DNA of 27,282 nt from Deltaproteobacteria bacterium (GTDB lineage Bacteria > Desulfobacterota > Desulfobacteria > Desulfobacterales > SURF-15), in NCBI GenBank assembly GCA_024644775.1, contig JAHEHB010000017.1, forward strand, positions 1 to 27,282, written 5' to 3'. Of this stretch, positions 16,441 to 25,100 are shown in pieces; position 1 is the stretch's first letter, and each line of letters opens with the position of its first letter. Position numbers and translations under genes: made by a program. The notes beneath the pieces were generated by a model that saw only the letters and a program-made list of their open reading frames with translations, made no database searches and was not told the DNA's origin.

Positions 16441-17266
16441 AGTTTTTCGCAATATCGGCAAATGCCCGTGTAACCGGAGAATCCGGATATGTATCCTGAT
16501 AGGACATCCCAGCGTCGCCGCAGGTGACGACCTTGGGGTCAAAGGGTATCTTCCCCAAAAACGGAATCCCAAACATTTGAGCCGTTCGCTCTCCCCCGCC
16601 GGAACCGAACAGATCGATGTTCTCACTGCAATGCGGGCATTCAAAACCGCTCATGTTTTCGATGATGCCAGAAACTTCCATCTTAACGGTATTGCAAAAG
16701 TTTATGGATTTCCGGACATCTGCTAATGATATCTCTTGAGGGGTTGTGACAATGATTGCTTTTGCATCCGATACGGTTTGGGCCACCGTCAATGGTTCGT
16801 CACCCGTCCCGGGAGGAGAATCGATCATCAAGTAATCGAGTTTTCCCCATTCCACATCTGAAACGAATTGCCGGATAACGTTATGTTTCATCGGCCCCCT
16901 CCATATAATCGCATCGTCTTTATTCGGAATTAACGATTCCAGCGATACAGCGCTTAGATTTTCCGAACAGCGCAAGGGCGTCAATTTTTGATTTTCACTT
17001 AAATTTAGCTGCCCCTGAAGCCCAAGCATTCGGGGCACATCCGGCCCATGGATATCAACATCCATTATCCCGACATTGCAGCCTTTATTTGCCAATGCAA
17101 TGGCAAGATTTACCGATACACTGGTTTTTCCCACACCGCCTTTACCGCTCATAACCAGATACTTGTTCTTTATTTTTTGCAAGGTCCCCTGAACGGCAAT
17201 CTCTTGCTGGTCTCTCGTTTTATTTCGTTCTGCTGATTGGCAGCGATTCTCTTCAAACGATTCCAT
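16421..17266 (-). CDS. Mrp/NBP35 (ApbC)-type Fe-S cluster carrier ATPase
   Basis: 281 residues. Seen: deviant Walker A motif SGKGGVGKTSVSVNLA (GKGGVGKT at residues 41-48), DVDIHGPDVPRMLG, IDSPPGTGDEPLT, and the C-terminal CPHC pair (C210, C213) that bridges an Fe-S cluster between two subunits. The family assembles or passes [4Fe-4S] clusters to target enzymes in the cytoplasm, which suits the Fe-S-rich neighbours. The N-terminal about 30 residues are polar and carry one Cys (C9) rather than the four-Cys domain of eukaryotic NBP35; the DUF59 domain of some Mrp proteins is also absent. AAGGAG lies about 9 bases before the ATG. Tail-to-tail overlap with the FMN reductase gene. Confidence 0.92.
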   Translation of the reverse strand: MESFEENRCQSAERNKTRDQQEIAVQGTLQKIKNKYLVMSGKGGVGKTSVSVNLAIALANKGCNVGIMDVDIHGPDVPRMLGLQGQLNLSENQKLTPLRCSENLSAVSLESLIPNKDDAIIWRGPMKHNVIRQFVSDVEWGKLDYLMIDSPPGTGDEPLTVAQTVSDAKAIIVTTPQEISLADVRKSINFCNTVKMEVSGIIENMSGFECPHCSENIDLFGSGGGERTAQMFGIPFLGKIPFDPKVVTCGDAGMSYQDTYPDSPVTRAFADIAKNFRNLGV

Positions 17267-17396
17267 ATGACGTCACTCCTTCAAAACACAACATGTATTT
17301 TTGTGACTTCAGAAAAAGTCAATTCGTTGATATGCTCGTTATGACAATTTAGGGACAGTTGCTGAAAATATCAAGTAATTATACGTCTCGAAAAAG

Positions 17397-17425
17397 TGGA
17401 CATTTCACCCCATTTGGCTTATATT
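17397..17425 (+). promoter_or_regulatory. Candidate sigma-70 promoter for the AsmA operon
   Basis: TGGACA (17397-17402) and TATATT (17420-17425) are exactly 17 bases apart; each matches consensus at 5 of 6 bases. The expected start site near 17432 gives a leader of about 40 bases before ATG 17472. It is the best promoter-like match I noticed in the window. Confidence 0.5.
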
Positions 17426-17471
17426 CTTAAGGAATTAAATACATAATAACGATCGATGAAAATATTTTTCT

Positions 17472-20400
17472 ATGACCGAGCCAAAACCCAAACCGAAAAT
17501 CCTCCGGAAACTCCTCTTTTCCGTTCTTATCGTTATCGTGTCTCTCTCCGCTCTCTTGATGGGCGCCCTCCTGTCGCTGCCCGGGATCGTTTCTACACAA
17601 TGGTTCAAAAAAGTATTGGAAACACAGGCCACCGACACCATTGGCCGACCGGTGCATATTCAAGCGATCGTGTGGCGCTGGTCAGATGGAATCGAACTAA
17701 AAAAACTTCAAGTAAAAGATGATTTTATATATTCTAACAAACCGATATTATTTATAAATAATTTATATTTTTCAATCGATTTTCGGAAATTGCTGGATCG
17801 CGTTTTTCGGTTTTATCTAAATCTTGATGGCTTGGATCTACAGCTTATTCGAGACGAGGGCGGAAAAACAAACTGGGAAGCCTTGCTGTCCTCTGTAATG
17901 CCGCAAAAAGAGGAATCGACAACAGAAACAGGTGTATTCACCCTACCTTTGGACCTTCAGGGCGGAATACATCTTGAGAAAATAAACCTCGTAGTAGTCG
18001 ACCGTCTTCAGGACAGAAAGATGGCGCTAAAAAATGGGGTCATCCACCTGGATGTACCATCGATTTTTTCAGCACCGGTTTCGTTAAAGATGACCTCCAC
18101 CATGGAAATGGATGGAAAAAAAGCCCCTCCAATCCATGTGGCAATCTCAGGTAGAAACCTCTTTACGCCTGACGGGAACATCGATTTAAAAACAGCCTCC
18201 TTAAACATGACTGCCAGTTTTCCCGGGACACAAATCAATCTCCACGGAGACCTGACAACCGGGACTATCAAAAGCGATGGGGTCGCGGATCTGTCCCAAC
18301 TATGGCATGTGTGGGAACCTTTTTTTCCGTCATCACTCGCGAATACAGAAATAACCGGCGATGTTACCTTTCAACTCCAGACCTCCGGAAATTTTCAGCA
18401 AACCATCGTTTTTGAGACCCAATTGGTCGGTTCAAATCTAACGCTGTCGGGAGATCTGGTACAGGGCGAAACAGTGGGCCCTGTAAAATTTGGGGTTACG
18501 CAAGCAGGAGAGTTTATCACCACCCAGGATACGGTTACCATTCAAAAAGCGGAATTTCAATTTCTTGACCAAAGTTATCTCCACTGGAGCGGTACAATCT
18601 CACAACTGAGCGACCCGTCCCCTAAGACAGAGATCAGACTAAAAGATTCGTCTTTAGATTTAAGAGAACTCCTTGGCACATTCACCCCCTTGCTCCCTCA
18701 GTCATTCTCCGTTTCTTTCGGGGATGGCAGCCCGGCGCTTGTTCGGCTGTCGGAGGCAGTTGTTACAGGAACGTTTCCTACCGGCAGCCATGCGATCGAC
18801 ATAAAAGAGGTTTCACTTTCGATTCCTTCTGGCCGTATCCATACCCAATCAGCCGATTTTATGTCCGAATGGGACCGTTTGGCAGTGACAATAAAGAACC
18901 TTAACGTGTTACTGGACGATCTTTATCCACAGAAAATAACCCTGCAGTCTGCGTGTGGATTTGCAAGCCTTAAAGTCAACGACCTCACTGTCAACAATTT
19001 GCAAATACCCCGACTCGATGTAAATGCCCAGCTATCGGAAGGTATGGACCCGGGTAAACTAAGACTCGCTGCTGAAATCCATATCGATGACTTGAAAAAC
19101 CAAGGCGGAAATCTATTACTGAAGAAGCTTGATATTACAAAACTGGATATTCAGGGGGATATCGCTCCATTGTCGGACAAAACAGCGGTTGGCAATGTGG
19201 ATCTTCAGACATCCGTCACCCTATCTCATTTACAACACAATGGCGATCAACAGCGTCAACTGAAAATCGATCAATTGGAAATTCCCCTATTGAGCGTCAA
19301 AACAGACGGCATCGAAGCCGCATCCGGTTTTTTCCCGAAAAAATTGGAATTATCGACCACTGTAGGTCTAAACGCCTTGCAATTACAGGGGAGTAATCCC
19401 GTACAATTAAAGCGGTTGCATATACCAAAACTAGTGGTGACGGCAGACGGGATAAAGAAATCGAAGCACGCGATCTTGGGATTTGTTTCGCAATTTTCTA
19501 TTGAACAATCGCTTGCTTTGGAAGAAATCCAACTCGTTACGATGGCACGAATTCAGAATATAAAGCAGATTTTTACCGCCAATGGATCGCTGGAATCAAA
19601 TTCCAACGGTAACGTTATACTCGACAAGCTCCATATCACCGGCTCCCAAATAGAATTCAACGACAACAGGTTCAACAGTTTTGATGTTGACGCCAGCGCT
19701 TCTGATCTCACGTTCCATGGACTGAAACCATTGGATTTGGACATTCGAAAGTTTCGATCCCGTGTGACTTTAGATCCCGTATTGAGCCTCAACGTTTCAG
19801 CCGATGCAAAAAGTACCGGTAACACCTCTTTTCAAACTCAAGGAAGCGCGGATGTGCAGATGGGCAAATTGACGCCGGTGGTCGAAAAGCTTCTGAAAAA
19901 CCTTTGCGAAAATATTGCACTATCCGGAAGCTCGAAAATTGACTGGAACGTTTCCGGAAGACAGCCGAGACAAAAAGAGATAAAAGCCCTTATGGCCGCT
20001 CCAGCCTATAAATTAAACAAGGATCTCGCCTTTATTAATACAGCGCGTTTGTCATGTAATATCCAAAATATAGGCGTTGATCTCACATTTAAAGACGGCC
20101 AAAAACTAAAAGTCGGGCGTATTGCGACAAACCCGTCCTTTCTGTATCAATTTTCAAATTATGATCGATCCGGAAAACTAAAGGCAGATATGGAGTTGAG
20201 AGAAATTGAAGATATTCCAGGTCTGGGTCACCTTAAAAAACCGATAACGGCCCGTCTGGAGATATTTGGAGAACACAAGGATCTGAATTCTGCCGTATTG
20301 ACTCAGTCTGCGGAAATTATGCCCTATCGCATGAAAGAACGAATAAAAATTTCGTTAAACGGACTCGATCGAGTTTTAAAAAAACAAGCGGGCCCTGCCC

Positions 20401-21500
20401 TTCCCCGGATGTTAGAATTAATGGGTGGTAATCTAACTGCGAATCTCAGTATTGAAAAGGGGGCAGATTTATCCTGGCTGCCAAAAGACTACGATATCCA
20501 CGGGAGTATCGATTTAGGGACCGATGTGCAGCTGATTCCCAGTGAACAGATCATAGCCGGCGTATGGGCCCGAAGCCCGGAAATAAATATTCAGTTGGGA
20601 GAAGATATTCAGATCAAAAAGTTACAGCTCGATTTAAATCTGAAGAAAAAAGTCCGTATCGATCAGGGAGCATCGAGAGGAAAACCCGTGAACCGCTTTC
20701 TATCCGATGAAGTAACGAACATACAGACGGAAGTATCAGGGTCCGAGAATGCGGATACTCAGCAATTTTTAGAACGCCTTCAAAAAAGATTGCATGCCCC
20801 GTACGCGTTGTCTTTTGAATCTGCCCGGATCCGGCTATTACAACTCCCATTGGACATCACCGCCGCGATTTTAGATTATCAGCTTAAAAACGGTTTACCA
20901 AATGTGGATTACTTCCAGTTCAACATGTTGGGGGGAACCATTCTCGGTTCGGTCTCAGTCTATCGAAAATCCGGCGGTTACTTTGTTCACAATCAGCTTA
21001 ATTTCTCCGGTATTAACGTCAATCAGCTCATTCCGGGCACCCAGGCTACTGAAGCCGCAAGTGAGACAGAGCTGAACGGACAGGTATCTATACGATTTCC
21101 TCTGTCAACGCAACTCGCACCCGTGCTTGAACAGTTAGAAGCGAGTATTATATTCAATCGCATCGGTACACGGGCGCTGGAAAGAATTTTGTATGCTTTA
21201 GACCCTTATGAAAGCAATGAGGTGATTGTATCCCAGCGAAATTTGCTTCGCAGCGGCTCACCACGGTGGTTTCAACTTGCAATAAAAAACGGGAATCTCT
21301 CTTTAGAAGGCGAAGTCAAGGTAAAAGGCTCTACGATCGCCCTTCCGCATCTGACCCGGTTTAACATTACGAACCTATCCGGGCTAAATCGTTTGGACCG
21401 GTACCTCGTTCAGTTAGATCCGGTCATCAGAGCGCTTCGTGTCCTTTCAGCAGAGCAGGTAACCGTTGAAAAAAGCGGAAAGATAAACTTTGTACATTAA
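17472..21500 (+). CDS. AsmA/YdbH-like giant envelope protein
   Basis: 1342 residues. A short basic start (KPKPKILRK) is followed by one transmembrane helix (about residues 11-36), then about 1300 residues of strand-rich periplasmic sequence. The N-terminal part has the AsmA pattern (IGRPVHIQAIVWRW, IELKKLQVKDDF, then LDGLDLQLIRDEGGKTNWEALL-type wording). The C-terminal part has the AsmA/YdbH end: VDYFQFNMLGGTILGS, FSGINVNQLIP, LNGQVSIRFPLS and GNLSLEGEVKVKG. AsmA-like proteins are repeating beta-groove proteins that bridge the two membranes and carry phospholipids. Three degenerate repeats of about 48 residues occupy about 533-660. No strong ribosome binding site is visible before ATG 17472. 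The DUF1318 lipoprotein follows after 29 bases, as YdbL accompanies YdbH in E. coli. Confidence 0.85.
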   Translation: MTEPKPKPKILRKLLFSVLIVIVSLSALLMGALLSLPGIVSTQWFKKVLETQATDTIGRPVHIQAIVWRWSDGIELKKLQVKDDFIYSNKPILFINNLYFSIDFRKLLDRVFRFYLNLDGLDLQLIRDEGGKTNWEALLSSVMPQKEESTTETGVFTLPLDLQGGIHLEKINLVVVDRLQDRKMALKNGVIHLDVPSIFSAPVSLKMTSTMEMDGKKAPPIHVAISGRNLFTPDGNIDLKTASLNMTASFPGTQINLHGDLTTGTIKSDGVADLSQLWHVWEPFFPSSLANTEITGDVTFQLQTSGNFQQTIVFETQLVGSNLTLSGDLVQGETVGPVKFGVTQAGEFITTQDTVTIQKAEFQFLDQSYLHWSGTISQLSDPSPKTEIRLKDSSLDLRELLGTFTPLLPQSFSVSFGDGSPALVRLSEAVVTGTFPTGSHAIDIKEVSLSIPSGRIHTQSADFMSEWDRLAVTIKNLNVLLDDLYPQKITLQSACGFASLKVNDLTVNNLQIPRLDVNAQLSEGMDPGKLRLAAEIHIDDLKNQGGNLLLKKLDITKLDIQGDIAPLSDKTAVGNVDLQTSVTLSHLQHNGDQQRQLKIDQLEIPLLSVKTDGIEAASGFFPKKLELSTTVGLNALQLQGSNPVQLKRLHIPKLVVTADGIKKSKHAILGFVSQFSIEQSLALEEIQLVTMARIQNIKQIFTANGSLESNSNGNVILDKLHITGSQIEFNDNRFNSFDVDASASDLTFHGLKPLDLDIRKFRSRVTLDPVLSLNVSADAKSTGNTSFQTQGSADVQMGKLTPVVEKLLKNLCENIALSGSSKIDWNVSGRQPRQKEIKALMAAPAYKLNKDLAFINTARLSCNIQNIGVDLTFKDGQKLKVGRIATNPSFLYQFSNYDRSGKLKADMELREIEDIPGLGHLKKPITARLEIFGEHKDLNSAVLTQSAEIMPYRMKERIKISLNGLDRVLKKQAGPALPRMLELMGGNLTANLSIEKGADLSWLPKDYDIHGSIDLGTDVQLIPSEQIIAGVWARSPEINIQLGEDIQIKKLQLDLNLKKKVRIDQGASRGKPVNRFLSDEVTNIQTEVSGSENADTQQFLERLQKRLHAPYALSFESARIRLLQLPLDITAAILDYQLKNGLPNVDYFQFNMLGGTILGSVSVYRKSGGYFVHNQLNFSGINVNQLIPGTQATEAASETELNGQVSIRFPLSTQLAPVLEQLEASIIFNRIGTRALERILYALDPYESNEVIVSQRNLLRSGSPRWFQLAIKNGNLSLEGEVKVKGSTIALPHLTRFNITNLSGLNRLDRYLVQLDPVIRALRVLSAEQVTVEKSGKINFVH

Positions 21501-21529
21501 CGACATAAACACAAAAAGGAATAAATCGA

Positions 21530-22126
21530 ATGAAAAGAGAACACATACAGATGCCATGTCTCATCGTGTTTCTTTTTTTAGCTGGGTGTAGCCTTGCAAC
21601 AGTGAAGGTCGATGTGGTCAGTGAACGGACGACGCTGGAAAATCAGGTTCTTGGAACCTACAATTCCCTGGATAAAGAAATGCTATTAGCAGCATCTGTT
21701 CGAGGCGTCGATTCCCAGGGTCGTATTCGCAAACCCCCGGCGCACAGCCAAGAGCACAAGGATGTGGTAGAAGCCATGCAAGTTCAGGCCTTTCACGCGG
21801 ATGACATTGATGCATTCAAACGTTTAAGATGGATCGGCGAAGACAACAGCGGCCTGCTCACCTCTTTTCCCATGGGAAAAGAGAGTGTACCCGAGGATCT
21901 AACGGCATATGCCGCGGCTTTTAAACCCGAAGAATTTAATACGATCGTCGCCCAAGTCAATGAAGCAAGACAGGTTTTGATGCAGCGGGTTATTGAGATA
22001 AATGAAAACCTAACGGAAGAAGATTTACCGAAGATTCAGAAGATATTCGGCAATCTGAATGGAGAGAATGCGCTTCCGGGAGAAAAAATACAAACCGAAG
22101 ATGGTAAGTGGATTGTAAAAGACTAA
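21530..22126 (+). CDS. DUF1318 (YdbL-like) lipoprotein
   Basis: 198 residues. The N-terminus is a lipoprotein signal peptide, LIVFLFLAGC with the lipobox cysteine at C20, so the mature protein should be membrane-anchored; no Asp follows the Cys (Ser does), favouring the outer membrane by the E. coli rule. The C-terminal about 60 residues line up with E. coli YdbL by eye: VNEARQVLMQRV against INQARAEHYQQL, and PGEKIQTEDGKWIVK against PGEYVQGINGKWLRK. This is DUF1318. In E. coli the lipoprotein (YnbE) and YdbL are separate genes; here anchor and DUF1318 are on one chain. AAGGA lies 9 bases before ATG. Likely works with the AsmA-like protein encoded just upstream. Confidence 0.85.
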   Translation: MKREHIQMPCLIVFLFLAGCSLATVKVDVVSERTTLENQVLGTYNSLDKEMLLAASVRGVDSQGRIRKPPAHSQEHKDVVEAMQVQAFHADDIDAFKRLRWIGEDNSGLLTSFPMGKESVPEDLTAYAAAFKPEEFNTIVAQVNEARQVLMQRVIEINENLTEEDLPKIQKIFGNLNGENALPGEKIQTEDGKWIVKD

Positions 22127-22163
22127 AGAATTCTGAATCAAAATTTGGAGTATACATTATCAA

Positions 22164-25100
22164 ATGCGACCAAGTGTCTTTATACGAATCATTTTTTACG
22201 TGTTTTTCATTTCCGTTATCGGAACCGGGTGGGTTTCCGCAACCACCGCTTCGGACAAACGATCCGGCCCAAAGCCTCTGCCTTACAACCTGCCCGTTCA
22301 ACTAACCGCAGAAACGGATTCTGTTTTATATACTGAGATATCGCGGGATGGGAAGTGGCTGGTATATGCATCCGGTCCGGAGGGTAGCACGGATCTTTGG
22401 TTGCGCCCTGTCGATCCGTCCGTAGCTAAACTGCCGAGAAAGCTGACAAGTGATCTCACCAGTGAGTACGCTCCGACATTTTCTCCAGATAATCGTTTTA
22501 TCGGTTATGTGGGAACCGCCTATGATGTAAAAGGAGATATTTATCTACTCGATCTCCAATCCAAAGGCGCCATACCGATTCGACTGACCGGAAGGGAGAC
22601 CCAGGACGGAGGCCCCTGCTTTTCCCCGGACGGAAACGTTTTGTATTTTCATCAAAAAACAACCGGTACCGCAGAAAGCCGTCTTGCCGCTATTGATCTT
22701 AACGATCGGCCGGAGCCCCAAAAAATACGATTACTAGACACCGGTGGGGATGGTGCGTTTCCGTCCATTTCACCAGACGGCGAAACAATCGCGTTTGTTT
22801 CGTATCGAAAGGATCCAGCCGGCGACATCTTCCTCTATCGATTTGGAGACAAAACCGTAAAACAACTGACGTATGGACCTTATTTGGATTTTTTCCCGAC
22901 ATGGTTCATCGAAGGAGACGGTTCCCATGTTTTATTTTCTCGGTTTGCCTTCGATACAAATGGCGATGGTTCGGTGACCACAGGCGACAATGCAGGGATC
23001 TATCGAATCGATCCCCAAACCCCTGGCCACTCCTATCCGGTTACGCCGTCTGGATACAGCGCTTTTCAGCCAAGCGTCGGCGGCGGGAAGCTTGTCTTTA
23101 TCTCCAATCTTGGAGGAACCCAGAATTGCTGGTCTTTGACTGCTGTCGGCGAAATACACTCAATGAAGAGTGGCAAGGAACAATTGCTGCTTGCCAAAGA
23201 AATTTCCAGGCAAATTCCCTCCGATCCTCGACGGACCCTCTTAGCCTACTATAAAGTTTTGGAAAAATATCAAACCGAGGCATCTGTTTCTGCTACGGCT
23301 GCATACCAGATCGGAAAACTTTATTTGAACTTTGGCATGCCGGCTGAAGCCGATTGGATATTCCGCCATATCAGTGAGGCCTATCCTGGGATTCAACCGG
23401 AAGTCGCGCTGTCTCAGATCGAGCAGATTATCATTCAGGCCAAAGAAAAATTGAAACGTGAAAGAGAAAGAGCGCCTCGAAAGAATATCATCTCCCAAAC
23501 CCAATCAAGATTAAAACAGATTGCAGCGAGCAAACACCCCAATGTTCAAGCCAGAGCCGATATCGAAAGCGCAAGACTTCTCATCGACTATCAAAAATCC
23601 GCTTCTGCTTTGATTCAGGCAGACAAACTACTTAATCTTATCATCCAAAACCATCCATTACAGGAGGACGAAGCAGCTGAGGCACGGATGCTAAAGGCCA
23701 CCATATATCTGCGAACGGGGCGACCCAAAGATGCTTACACGGCCTATTTAACGGTTATGAAAACATATCCTCATGTGGATCCGTGGCCCGAAAATGCAGT
23801 ATCGCAACTATTGAATATGACCCTATCGAGTGATGAGAACCAAAGTCTCGATGACAAATTAAGATCTCTGCGACGTTTAGTCGAAGACAATCGATCGACC
23901 ATTCCGTACTTGTCTGCCGGCGCACTCAATCGTATCGGAGATCTATATTTTGAAGCCGATGAATGGCAAAAAGCCAAACGCGCCTACCAGCAGGTATTAG
24001 ACTCACACAAAGGGATCCGGACACAACCGGCAGTGGCACGGCTCGCTTTAGCAGAAATCCTTTACAAAGAAGAAAGATTCCGCCAAGCACTCGATCTATA
24101 CGAAGTCGAAATGGTTGATAGACCTTATTCGGACAAAATTTACCAGCTTGCAAGAAGGGGTTTTGTTCGGAAATCCATTGCATCCGGTGAATTCCTGTAT
24201 CGTATGGGAGAAATCTATTCGGCTCGAAACAAATTTAAGACAATCATCGACTACGATCCTACAAATTTAGATGCCCACCGAGGGTACATTAAATGTGCGG
24301 CATCTCTCGACGATATCGGGAATGTGCTTTCCGCCTATCGGGCACAGAAGGAACAGCAACCGAATAATGTTGTCGCTATTTATGCAACCGCACTCAGCCT
24401 CACATATTTGTCGAATAAGGGTGCGCTTAAAGAGGCAAGAGATCTTTTGATTTCTGCCATCGAACAAAATGGCCAAAATGCCTACTTTCACCAGACGCTT
24501 GGTTATGTTCAGGAAACCTTGGAGACGGTGTACGGCGAGAAAGATCTTCTGGAAAAGGCGCTAGAATCTTACAAGAAAGCCTTTGTATTGAATGATGCAA
24601 AACAATATCCAAAAAATGCTGCGGACCTTCAACTAAATTTAGGAAATATTTATTTTCAGCTCGGCCAATATGGCAAGGCATTTAATCATTATACGCAACG
24701 GCTGGAATCCGGGCAGCCGTTTGAAAATAAGAATACGCAAATCCTTTATTTCAGGCGATTTGGTGCGGCTGCTTTCCAAGTAAAAGAAACCAAGCAGACC
24801 ATCGCGGCGTTCGAAAAAGCCCGTGATCTGATCGATGCACAAATGGATCCCAAGGCGGCCTCCGATGCTTTCGACCGTATTGTTCGCTACGTGATGGACC
24901 GGGTGATTGCACCCGCGCAGAACCATCCAACGCTTTCAGGTGATGCAAAAGCGATTGCAAAAACCCAATCTGACATCAACCGTCGATTGTCCCAGGTGAC
25001 GCGATCGGGTGAGGCACCCCCCGCAAGTAAATGGGAAACCTACAAAACAGCCGTCGAGGCGTTATTATCCGAACAAAAAAAACTGAATCGCAAAATCGTC

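Noticed and set aside
17293..17322. Minus-strand TTGACT (17317-17322) as promoter of the Mrp gene
   Set aside because: The -35 looks good but no sequence at the right spacing resembles a -10 box.
22164..23100. The propeller gene as tolB of a Tol-Pal system
   Set aside because: The PD40 repeats resemble TolB, but the protein is far longer, has long TPR regions, and no tolA, tolQ, tolR or pal is present.
22901..23254. Plus-strand ORF of 117 codons within the propeller gene
   Set aside because: It lies in another frame of the continuous 1706-codon reading frame, and its low-complexity Arg/Trp-rich translation looks like a shadow.
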